DNA from: Mucor racemosus
Taxonomy: Eukaryota; Mucoromycota; Mucoromycetes; Mucorales; Mucoraceae
Direction: 5' to 3'
NCBI GenBank assembly: GCA_027405735.1
Contig: JAPEHQ010000022.1
Coordinates: 248,001-312,000, forward strand
Length of the DNA stretch: 64,000 nucleotides
Position 1 is the stretch's first letter; the number at the start of each line of letters is the position of its first letter. This document shows positions 1 to 10,768 of this stretch, piece by piece. The notes under the pieces were generated by a model. The model did no database searches and was not told the DNA's origin. It saw only the letters and a list, made by a program, of their open reading frames with translations. The translations under genes and the position numbers were made by a program.

Positions 1-2488
1 GAAGAAAGTAATACTATACAAACGCTTACCTATAGGTGGAATAAATCCACCGCTTCCATAAATAAGACGTTTGATCACACCTTCTTGATACAAGTAATCA
101 TCCTTCTTTAAGAGGTAAAAGTTACAATCTTGTTTGATTTGGGGAATTTCGTAAAATTTGAAACTGTCAACGAAATTTTTATCAAATCGTTTCAGAACCT
201 TATTGGATATATCAATCATATAACTCGTACTAGATAACGGTAAATAGCTTCCTCTTCCAAGGATTTGCTTTACATCATTAGCCCAATTTCCTAATGATTT
301 GCAGGCTACCAATTCTTCTTCGCCATGGAAAACAACAAGTCTCTTTTGATGTACCTGTAAACGTTTGAGTATTGCTTCCTTCAAAATACTGTTGAATACA
401 TGAAGAGCAATATTTTTAGATTCGCTGATAATGATTAATGCAGATACATCATATAAGCCAAATAAATCATTTGATGCAAGAGTTGATGTTATGACTGTAG
501 CAATGTTAGTAATTGCTGGCCTTAATGTTAACTCTATAAGCATTCGGTAAGTTATATTCAATGCACATTTGCAATTGATGTTGATTGAAATTGATTGATA
601 AATGTCTAATTCCTCAGAAGACAACATGCTCTCATCTTGAAACTAGAATAACGCATGTTAGCATTATTTCAAATGGCACCTTTTCGAGTGCCACTCACCC
701 AGTTGCCCATTAATATCTTCAAATTAGCCTTGAAATTGAAATAGTTTTCTGCATTGAACTCACCAACACCATGTTTATCACACCAATTTCGGAAAACTCT
801 ATGACCATAATCTTCAAAATCCAATGCTTGAAAATGATTCCACATGATATCACAGATTGTATCAGTAACGCTTTCTACATTAATGCTTCTTTCTTCGATG
901 GTAAATGTCGACTTTTGCGCAGCATCGTCTATCGATGACACAACTATAACTTTATTCAATATAAAGTCGATATGGTTTTCATCAACATAAGCTTGAACAT
1001 AAAATGAATTAGGCAGGAGCAGATTATTTTCTCGCCAGCCATGTTTAATCAAGTTGGGATCTAATGACAAATTGTCTTTGTTCAAGATATCTGGTGATGC
1101 AAACGCGTTTGCAATTTGAGTCATTTTATAAGGCTTTTGCATAGCAGCTTCAGAAAGGTACCTTTCAGAGCAATTGATAGTAGTTTGAATTCTAGCATCA
1201 GTAATCTTTGCATCCAGAAATAAATTGCGGTAAAATTGGTATCTGCTGTGAAAGACGCTATACAAAATAATGGCTTGGATTCCATCAGGCGAGTTTTTTA
1301 CTTGGTTGTATTCGCCGAGGATATTTTTAAATGTGGCAACAATTTTCTGTATTAGCTGCTCAATATCTGGATCATTTGAGATCTTCTGTATTAAAGTACT
1401 GCAATTCCACCCTTCCAGAACTTCCATATATTCTTTTGCCGTCTCATCATCTTTATATTCCAAAGTGGTAGCTAATGGAGTATAGAATTCAGTATTTGCT
1501 TCCTAAATACAATTATTCTGTTGTCAATTCGCATATATCTGAATGAAAGCATCTTTACTTTACCTCGTAAATATATTCTATATTTCTGAAAATTATATTA
1601 GTCAGCGTACGCAACATTGATTTTTTAAGAGATATATTATTTGCATTTTGGTGTATGGTGAATATTTTTTCAATTGTGTTGTGAATTATTTTTTCCAAGC
1701 TTGATAGACAAATTATTTCGTTATCCAAGACTGTAGGGGTGAGCAAAAAGTCGCTTACTGCTAGCTTTTGGGGGGCTCCAATTAACTCTTTGGCACATTG
1801 CATTTGATAGCACATGAGGCCGGTTGAAGATGGACCCATGTAAAAAAGTAGATATTTTCTTTCTCTTTCAAGTTTTATGCTATAATCGTCGTCCATTTCC
1901 AGCAAATGTACTAACCTCTCGATAAAAGTTGAAAATATTAAACGGCTTTTGTAATCTTCTTTGTTGATCCATCCAGCTTTTAAAAATAATGCTCGCAAAT
2001 CATTTTGATACTTATCTTCAGTCCACTCGACAGGTAAACGAAAAAGAATCTGGCTTTTATCGAATATAGATATACCCTCTTGTATTATATCATGTTTCAA
2101 TTCTTTTATAAAGTTAATTATTGATGACAATCTGATCTTTTCGTCATCTGTTTGTTGATTTTCACTTATTGAATGTAACTTGAAAAATTCCAAAAGCTTG
2201 TCTTTTACAGAAATTGTGTCTATATCCACCTTATCGATAGTTAAATAGTAGTTAATCATCAGTGCACGCAAATAGTAGATATATTTCATACCGTTTTTAC
2301 TTTTTCCATGCTGATTAATCGGTTGGAGCTTCGAGAAATAATCAAACTCTCGTCATTATCAAAATCTGCATAAAAATTGAACAGCATATTATGATTAATC
2401 TATGAAAACAAGAATTGAATATATTAATCTGTAACTTACAGAGGCACAGCACTTGGTCATACTGACTATAACTGAATATCTCTTCCAT
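1..2488 (-). CDS. Hsp70/HSPA12-like degenerate ATPase protein, 3' end cut by window edge
   Basis: Three long coding exons on the minus strand join in frame: about 2226-1564, 1502-699 and 642-30. The introns 1563-1503 and 698-643 have GT/AG ends, and a further strong donor (GTAAGC) sits at position 29. The middle part has the layout of HSPA12-type Hsp70 relatives: a VEWTEDKYQNDLRALFLKAG stretch, then a phosphate-loop-like block reading YMGPSSTGLMCYQMQ where the family usually has a GGGTVD-like motif, and a C-terminal NLKILMGNW block. The N-terminus is uncertain. A tentative first exon starts at ATG 2488 and ends at 2440, and I could not find the usual IDFGTT motif. The altered nucleotide-binding motifs suggest an ATPase-dead or decaying paralog. 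Family assignment is by pattern recognition only. The role is unknown; such proteins are expanded in Mucoromycota. Confidence 0.55.
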
Positions 2489-3159
2489 AAGGATAGAAAG
2501 AAAAGTTAAAAGGCTAAAAGAAAGAAATATCTTTGCACTGCCATGAAATCAAAGTTGTGTTACAGAAGATGCGAGGCTGAGCGAATTAACAAATAGTCTA
2601 ATGCTTATCTCTTTTATAGTTCCAGTATCCGAAAAGCCCATGAAAGTAATTTGTATACCAATGTCTCCAACCTTATATACTAACGTCAAGCTCAAAAATA
2701 AGTTTCCAAAACTGCTTTTTTGGCAGCATTTCTAAAACTTCAGAGGGTTAATTTGTAATCACTGCTGCCTTTTTCTCTCAATGCGTAAAAGCAAACTAAA
2801 AAAGTTTGGAAGCATATCTGAAATGCCATAAATTTATGAAACATTTACTATTTTCATTTTACCGTTCTCCACTATCTAGAATAAAAATTTTGAATATCTG
2901 AGCTTACTTTCCCCACTACTCAAAAACCAAATGTTGCCAAAGCGAAGGCTGAAAATGTAGTAAATGCCCACCTGTCAACAAACTCATTCTGGCTTACACA
3001 GCTCAAAAACTTATGTTAATTTTATTTATACTTTTCAATTATGCCCGCCCTTCAAAAAAAAAAAATTATATGATAGCTAAAATTTGAAAGATATAGGGAA
3101 GAAATGGGTTTAAACTAAATTTATTATTATATATATGAAAAATAAAGCGTAGCTCTGTG
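2489..3159. other. Intergenic, no gene seen
   Basis: AT-rich sequence upstream of the Hsp70-like gene. No open frame longer than about 60 codons with protein-like composition and no recognisable RNA gene. It may hold the promoter of the minus-strand gene. Confidence 0.5.
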
Positions 3160-4816
3160 AGCATTTACCACATTGGAAGCCGAAGCGGAGGCAACTGAGA
3201 TTGTTCTAAGTGTACGTACGACCAGCAATCAACATTTTGATGGATAGAAATTACAGGGCCAAGACGTTGTGTTTGTTTCAGGATTTTTAAAAGGGTTTAA
3301 AAGCATCCTTCATCAAGCTTACTTAGATCTTAAATACTCACCATATGCTATTAGTATCATCTTGTTTTTTTATTTAATTGCTGTATTAGTAAAAATTAAG
3401 CTTTTTATAGCTTACTGCATAATAATGGCAGTGGAATATTTCTAAGTTTAGATTGACATTTATCATAAGGCGTGCTGATGATACGTTTGATACTACTGTA
3501 AATGGAACCAGTTAATTTAATTTAAGGAATTTGAATGCAAATACCGAGGAACGATTTGTAAGTACTTAAGTTGGTTCTGGTAAAGCATTGAATAAATTAG
3601 CTTGGGACAAAGAGGGTAAAAAGGCGGCAATAGGTTCCAGTGATGGCCATGTTTATGTTTATGATATTGGAGAGGTAAGAATAAAAAAAAAAACTTAATG
3701 TAAATCACCATGTAAATCACCACTAGCGCAATACTTATAAAATAAGACTATATCATCATCAATTAAACTATCACACAATATTAACATGTATAAAGATTTA
3801 CAATAATAAGCTTGAATCAAGTGGGTACAGCATCGTAAATTCTTGAAAAAGTTCTCCAGTATTATAAAATCTCTTATTTTTAAGACTTACAAGGCTTATA
3901 AGCGGAATATTAATTTCGAAAATTATTCTTGTCCAGATCATCAATTTTGGCATTTTTTAATTTTTTTTTTCTGATTTTGCAAATCTAGAGTTAATTATAC
4001 TACCAATTATAAAAACAAAAAATATACACATATACAAAATTTAGCACTCTATTTGTTCAATAAAAAATATACAATATTTTTATTATAAAATATTACATAA
4101 AACTTCTTTAATCAAAAAACCGTTTTTGGGACAAAACTACAAATTTTCATTACTTAACATTTAATATTAAGCTTTTATAAAATGTGTATTAGTCATGGCT
4201 ACAATTTTCTCTCACAATGTAGTATATTTAAACGTTGATTTTGGTATCAAAAAATGATTTTTCTATTTTTTGATCAAAATCATGAGTGTTGGTAAGGGTA
4301 AAATGAGCCCCGAAAATGTCCGCTACAAAGTCTGAATTTTCAGACCAGACATGGTTAAATATAAGAAAAGTTACAAGAAAAACGCATTTTTATTTAAAAC
4401 TTAGATATATACCATAATATAAGAGACTTAGCCATTCAATCTTGCTATGCTCAATTACGGCGTCGCTCTACGGTCTCGTTTTTCCAATTTTTAATGAATC
4501 TATGATATGATAGTCGGTTTTTCTGGTAGAAAATTTTATGTTTCTATTATAGTAACAGATATTGCCTATTTTGCTTATTAGTTTATAGTTCAGGCGCTGT
4601 AATGTTGCTTTTACATTGGCTGAAATGTGCAATTTAGGAGGGTTTTAATTGCGCTAAATAATGTAAAGCCTTGAAAATAATCCTTTTCTACGTGTGTTGT
4701 TTTTCTCTTTTTGTTTTCATATTCCAAGGATATATTCACCGCTTGATAAGGCATATCAGACTATTAAGCTGGTATTCTTTTCTTTTATCTCAATACGCAT
4801 TCTAACATAAGGGACT
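3160..4816 (+). repeat. Dispersed repeat R1, copy I (A block)
   Basis: From about 3240 this sequence is closely repeated at about 23620-25200, 27370-28860 and (5'-truncated) 44230-45460. Landmarks shared by the copies are GGATAGAAATTACAGG near the start, CCCGAAAATGTCCGCT in the middle, and TAACATAAGGGAC at the end. It contains a broken WD40-coding stretch (separate entry). No intact frame spans the block, so it is a non-autonomous or decayed mobile element. Its class is not recognised. Confidence 0.75.
3485..3675 (+). pseudogene. Dynein intermediate-chain-like WD40 fragment in R1 copy I
   Basis: Translation gives FNLRNLNANTEE, then, after an in-frame stop, VGSGKALNKLAWDKEGKK and SSDGHVYVYDIGE. 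This order (FDLWNLN..TE, then ALN+..W...G+..A+G.S.G.V.VYD.GE) is that of the last WD40 repeat of cytoplasmic dynein intermediate chain. A splice-donor-like GGTAAG follows directly after DIGE, which suggests a piece of genomic gene including an exon end. At least one internal stop makes it non-functional. The family call is from memory of conserved motifs. Another WD40 protein is the alternative. Confidence 0.6.
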
Positions 4817-5690
4817 GTTTAAATATACACAATGAATAACTAGAAAATAAAGTTAAAACTAGATATATTTATTGAGTATATTGTAGGTAAAAAAGATAAT
4901 CAATCCATCTCGAACGACATCAGGATTCAGGGTATTTATATGTTTTGAAAGCGTGGATATAGAGTCTACAATACAGAGTGTATGAAAGGATGATTTCATC
5001 GTCTTGAGGAACTAGTTGATTACAACATGACGATATAATAGGTTGGCCAGAGCAAGTTTAGTAGGATACGACCAAGTTAAGTATATAGGATCTTCATGCT
5101 TGATTAACTTTAGACAGTGAATGTTTATACAAATGGAATATGTCGTATATTTTCAGGATTGATAAATAATACTTAAAAAAGAATACAATTATAAAAGAAT
5201 GAGTAATTAATCAGTTCTTCAACTGTATAATAAAAACAAGATATCGTTTATTTAGATGTAAAAGTATGGCCTTTTATATTGGTTTGACATTGAGATCCTG
5301 AGATGTAATTTAAGGCAGTATTGAACCATTAGATCTGTTTGATAGTAATCTATGGATTGAAATGGATCAATCATAATTTAACCGTTCTTTCAGAGCTTGT
5401 GAGTTGCCTTGTTTCAATGCTGCGCTAAATATGCTTGGATGTTGATTTGATAGCTACTTGATTGGTTAACTGCTGGGATAAAATAATGTGGTGTCATAAT
5501 TGAGGTCAAAGCGTTCTTGGTAATTACTGGATTAAACTTGATACGCTAGGAGTTTCTTATATCCGATATCAAGACTTGCACTTCAATACATGTCGTAGTC
5601 AATAGATTGTAAGATGTATTGATAGTATAGAAGTTGATAACGTATGATACTAGATGGCATACAACTAGTTGGATATTGTGTGAATGTATT
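4817..5690 (+). repeat. R1-associated D block
   Basis: The segment from about 5130 to 5680 is repeated at 28905-29455 in the same orientation and at 48306-48731 inverted. Shared landmarks are AAAAGTATGGCCTTTTATAT, GATCTGTTTGATAGTAATCT and TCTTATATCCGATATC. The first 300 bases after R1 block A show no match elsewhere in the window. No coding potential was seen. Confidence 0.65.
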
Positions 5691-7429
5691 GGAATAATGC
5701 TTCTATTATGGTTCAATAGTATCATGATGATAGACGTATGAAATATGACCTTGTTGCTTGATTTGCATGTTGAACATCATGGTTTGACAGACGTTCTAAA
5801 TTGGTAATTAGGTAATTCCTAATTCTGATAGATCAACGTATGCCCAACAATGTACATCGAGGCCAACAAGATAGATAAAAGGATCATTCATTGTGTAGTG
5901 GAAATCGCAATATTCTAATGGATAGAAATTGCAGGACCAAGATGTTGTGTTTGCTTCAGGATTTTTAAAAGGGTTTAAAAGCATACTTCACCAAACTTAC
6001 TTAAATCTTAAATACTCACCATATGCTATTAGTATCATCTTTTTTTTTCTTTAATTGCTGTATTATTAAAAATCAAAACTTTGATATGGTATATCTCGGC
6101 GTGAAATCAAGATACGGGATAAATTTTTATTGGAATCTGTTTGTTTAAATATGCTCTTTAACATATTTAATTACTAAAGACTATTTTACTTTCATATCTT
6201 TTGTATATTTTGATGTTTTCAATGTTTTGAGTATATTAGCCAAGCCATTTTATGTGGTCTAGTTGTAGAGTTAATTCGTAATTATCTTTAAAAATCATGC
6301 TTTCCGAAAAATTCTAATTCCTCCACAAAAACGCAGATACAATTGCAAATAATACCTCAGTACACAGATACTACTTGCAGTGGAATTACATACTAAAAAC
6401 GCTTGCTAAAAATAAAACAACCTAAATTCCAAGTGTCGCTCATAAGATATGATGCCACTTGAAATGCGAACAACAATAATAAACAAACGCTTCAATTGAA
6501 CACAATAACAAACGCATGCTAAAAATATGAAATACCCTTTTTGAACCATACATGTCGTGTAGATGATAGCACCCTTGATCACGGCGCAATCAATTACACA
6601 AATGAAATATATATCAAAACAGGATTCTATCCAAATCAATAATGATAATAAACAAAGATATCAATTTAGTCAACTACTCATCTATATCGTAGTTGCACTA
6701 TCAATATAAATAAGATTCAAGCATATAAAAACTACCCCTTAAAAATCAAGGTTACATAATAAAATAGATATAACAGAAATAAACAAAACAACCATTTCCC
6801 AAAAGGTCGATATTGTCACACTTGACATACAATCCCTTATGGTCAATGCTCTACACAATTGACCCCTTAAAATATTAAATCAATAACAATGTACTCAAAA
6901 CTGGAAGATTACTAAATATACATCCATTCAAGGCTGATGGTGTCCAAGTTCTCCAAATCACTATAAATACCCTCATACTTTTCAATTATTTTAACTCTTC
7001 AGAAATCTTTTGTAATAAAAACTTTAGCTGATTATAATTATATTTCTACTGCTTTTATTTTTTATATTTTTTTATTTTAGTAAATAACTTCGTAATTTAC
7101 TGCACTACTATTGTGGGGGCTATTATTTACAATAATACTTATATTACTGTATATAGGTGTTTGAACAAAATTTAAGAGAAAAGGACGAAGACCTTTCAAA
7201 ACTTCACTTTAGTTTTATAATAGATTTTGTGAGAAAACTTCTTTTAAAACGTCTACCATTTGATGTGAAATAAGAATCTGTGCAATAATAAAAGTGTTTC
7301 ATAAGTTGTCCCAACTTACTATACTACATTTTGTTGTACATTTCAGAAATTAAATTATTTTGGCCACATTTTGATGTAATAATCTCTTTACATTGAATAA
7401 AATCTCACGTTTTACTCTTGTTGAATTTT
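5691..7429. other. Intergenic with a small R1 piece
   Basis: Positions 5925-6090 are a further copy of only the 5' start of R1 block A (GGATAGAAATTGCAGGACC onward). Positions 5690-5830 resemble 46540-46640. The rest, including 6100-7429, is AT-rich with no supportable gene. The longest frames have random-looking composition. Confidence 0.5.
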
Positions 7430-7869
7430 ATTAATCTCCATTTGATCTGATTCTCAATTAAAGTAAAGCTGGCATGAATAGACACTATACTACTAAATGA
7501 TACATGCTGATTCATACCAATACAAACTTTCTACCGAGCTTCAATCCTAGCAACTTATAGTTAAAGGCAAATCAACATAATGTGGATCTAATCACACCAT
7601 TATGATAAAGGACCCATGAACTCTTCTATGAATGCACCGATTGGTTACTATCAAGACTTATATCCGACAAGGGGTATTATTGGCTATGTATGGACCTAGG
7701 AATGTTTACCTAATCTCTCTTCTGATGAGAACTATATAAAGAGGACATTTATTTACTACAAAAGTCCTCAAGTAGAATTTAACTTGATAATAAAACCATA
7801 ATGTTATCTAGTCGAAATCCTATTGTTTTTTTATACTTTTTTTCCGTGAATATCTTTACCTATTCCACA
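7430..7869 (+). repeat. LTR fragment, family L2
   Basis: Near-copy of the solo LTR at 56975-57442. It contains a TATATAAAGAGGACATT promoter-like box followed by CAAAAGTCCTCAAGTAG and AATAAAACC, and ends in TTCCACA. The 5' end of the LTR is missing here. No internal retrotransposon sequence adjoins it. Confidence 0.6.
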
Positions 7870-9130
7870 GCGCGCATTATTGACAAAAATTGACCTAAAA
7901 TCGATTGTAAAAAATTAAACATCAAAATTGAAGCGTTAATTTTTGTATTCACAAGATACATACGACTGAAAGCTACTTTGCATTTTTTGTTTCAGCAAAA
8001 AATATTGATTTTTCGTCGAGATAATCAAAATGGTAGCTTGAATTAGAGTTTAAACCCTTTACAAACTGAGTTCGAAAATCGATTTGTCGAAATCGATCAG
8101 AAAATGGTTTTATAGCTCATGAACTGCATAGTAAGTTAACCTCGTGTATTAAATAGTTTTTGTACAGTTTTAAATTCTGCATCCATTTAAAAAAAATTCG
8201 AGCAAATGTTTCAATTAAATTTTGCGCAAAATGCAATTGAATTTTTGGATGTTTTTTGAAGATACGCATCACTTTTTATATGTATACTTAGGATATAAGA
8301 AATGAATCGAATGCACAACAAAATGACCTATTGATCGAGCCGTTGTTGAACCTTCTAGTTGCATTTTTCGTAGAGAAAACCAGATTTTTGTCAATTTTGT
8401 TTTGCAGTTTCAAAATTTGGGATGAGGGTATACAAGGGAAAAATTAAAGCTAGAAGCAAAGATATCTCTTTGTACATATTTTTGAGGATATCTCCACGAA
8501 AAATCAATATTTTAAAACACCCTAAATTGGGTCCGAGAGAGCTCAACGAGGCTAATGACATGAATGTAAAAAAAATACTGGTTGATTTAATAACCATTTT
8601 GAAATCTACTACAAAATGCCAAAAAAATAAAAATAAAAAATAAAAGTGCTCAAGGTTTTTTTTATATCGCAATATGTTGTAGAGCGCTTCAAAACAAGTC
8701 CGTTTCATTACTTAAAAGTGTTAGTATAGCTTAATATTTCGCAGACATATGAAGTTTCAAAGTTTTTAATTTTTAGCAGTGAAAAGTGAAATACTTGTAA
8801 AAATCTGAAACATTAGCGCTGAAAAAGTTATACCAACTGTAAAAAAATAGGATATTTTTGGATACTTGTTTTTAGATTAAAGCTTAACATCTCAGGCACA
8901 TTTATATATAATTTTTTCTTGGTTCTATTTAGCAATAAAAAAGGTTGGGCAAGGATGAAAAGTTGGACTCAGTTTTTAAGGAAAAAGCAGTAAATTTTAC
9001 ATGTTTTTGAGTCTTTTGTGAGATATAGAGTATGCTTAGGAAAAGATAGCGTAATGTGACCAATTCATATCTATTTAGCAGTGCCTAAGATTCATCGTAA
9101 AAGTGCTTAGTATGGGGTCAAATATATAAA
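7870..9130 (+). repeat. Dispersed repeat R2, copy I
   Basis: Homologous, in opposite orientation, to 20405-21478, 40475-42640 and 56655-59290. Conserved landmarks include GGGATGAGGGTATACAAGGG at 8418, ATATCTCCACGAAAAATCAA at 8490, and CTTGTTTTTAGATTAAAGCT at about 8865. Frames open in one copy are shifted by single-base indels in others, so it looks non-coding. It starts directly at the end of an LTR fragment. Confidence 0.7.
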
Positions 9131-9762
9131 AGAGGGCAGGCTCTGATTTTGAAGATTGAAAACCGTAGACACTGAACTTTTTTCGAGTAAGTATCTAGAA
9201 AAAAAAAGTGTCAAATCCATTTCAATTTATGGATTGTAACTCTCTGCAAGGATTGATTGTTTAGTATCATAGCAAGTAAACGGTTCATCGATTATATAAT
9301 GTAGCAAAACAAAACAAGGCGTAATTTTATAATGCTTAACAGTTGCATATGTTATTATGATTTGTATACTGTAGTAATTTTGATGTTTCCGTCGAATTGT
9401 AACTTGAAATTATCAGAAATCTTGGCAATAACGATCATAGATGTTTCGAGAACAATTGCATCATTTGCAATGCTATGAAAAATGAAAGACCATTTGTACA
9501 AAATTAAACAAAGATTATTGATTGATATTCTACATACAAACACAAATACTTTTAGTCATTGTTTTTATGGTAAATTTCCATTTAATTCCATGTACGTCGC
9601 TGCTTGCGTATCCTGCTTATGCAATCAACGCTTGATTTTTTACTACGAAATATTTCGAATTCAGCATTCAAAAATAGAAATAAAAGCAGTTCCTGTAATT
9701 TGTTTTCCTTTCTTTTCTTTCTTTTTCGTTAACAATTTATAATCGAATACGTAATACAATAA
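9131..9762. other. Intergenic, upstream region of the AN1 gene
   Basis: No gene seen. Pyrimidine-rich TTTCCTTTCTTTTCTTTC lies about 50 bases before the ATG at 9763, a common promoter/5' leader feature in fungi. Confidence 0.4.
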
Positions 9763-10657
9763 ATGGAATTCCCTGATCTTGGAAAACGATGCACAGCTAA
9801 AGGCTGCAATTTGTATGGTAATTTTGTAACGGATTCATTCCAATGAACCGAGAAATGTTGACACTTTTATAGACTTTTTACCTTACACTTGTGTTAACTG
9901 CAAAAAGGTTTTTTGGTAAGTTTTCATGTTGGCTGAACTCTATTGGAACCAAGTATTAACTCTATTGTTTACATAGTCAAGACCACTTTAAATTACAAGC
10001 TCATGAATGTCCTAGTTTAAACGATTCAAGCATGGATGTTCGGTAAATTATTGTCTACATTTTAGAAAGACACGAAAACATGCTCATATTATTTTGAATT
10101 AGTGTGCCTACTTGTCCAATTTGCGAGAAACCAGTGCCAGTAAAACGAGGCAATGATCCAAATATTAGAGTAAGTAGGATATTAGTTTTGATTTACAGCA
10201 TAGAAGCTAATTAATGGATATATAGATGAATCAACATATACAAAGCAATTGTTCGGATTTAGAGCCCAAAAATGATAATACATGTCGTAAAAAGGGATGC
10301 ACAACAAAGATGTTGGTACCAATGCAGTGTACTGAGTGTGGGCTTTCATTTTGTGTCAAACATCGTTTAGAAGTGGATCATCAATGTACAGGAAAACCAG
10401 TGAAATCAACTCCCATGATGAAAAAGAATCCTTTTGTTAATTCATCTTCATCGTCAAAGCAACAGCAACAACAACCATCAAGGGCAGAAATGGAAAGACA
10501 AAGAAGAGATAGAGCAAATGCTGCTAATCAAAGAAAACAGGATATTGCACGATTACAAGCCAAGGCAAAGCAAGGCAAAATTACAGACAGTGAACAAGTT
10601 CAATTAGCAAAACTTTTATCATTGAAAGAGAAGGATGGAAAGTGTATAGTTTGCTAG
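9763..10657 (+). CDS. AN1-type zinc finger protein, ZFAND2/AIRAP-like
   Basis: Five exons join in frame to 220 residues: 9763-9817, 9873-9915, 9977-10042, 10103-10169 and 10226-10657, with introns of 55-61 nt. Two AN1 zinc fingers are visible, one from C10 (CTAKGC..CVNC..FCQDH) and one at about residues 97-131 (CRKKGC..CTEC..FCVKHR). A basic, glutamine-rich, partly helical tail follows. The protein starts MEFPDLGK, as in ZFAND2A/B. It ends C-I-V-C, a possible CaaX prenylation box; human ZFAND2B (AIRAPL) is prenylated at its C-terminus. Family members act with p97/Cdc48 and the proteasome in handling misfolded or ER-associated proteins, often under arsenite or proteotoxic stress. Function is inferred from the family. 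The gene is convergent with the Integrator subunit gene, with 111 nt between stops. Confidence 0.88.
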
Positions 10658-10768
10658 TAGTATTTATTTAATTACAATTATACATATAGAATAGAAATTT
10701 ATATATACTCCTAATTAAAGATACATATCACCTCCCTTCCCTTTATTTTTACTATACTACTACTACTA

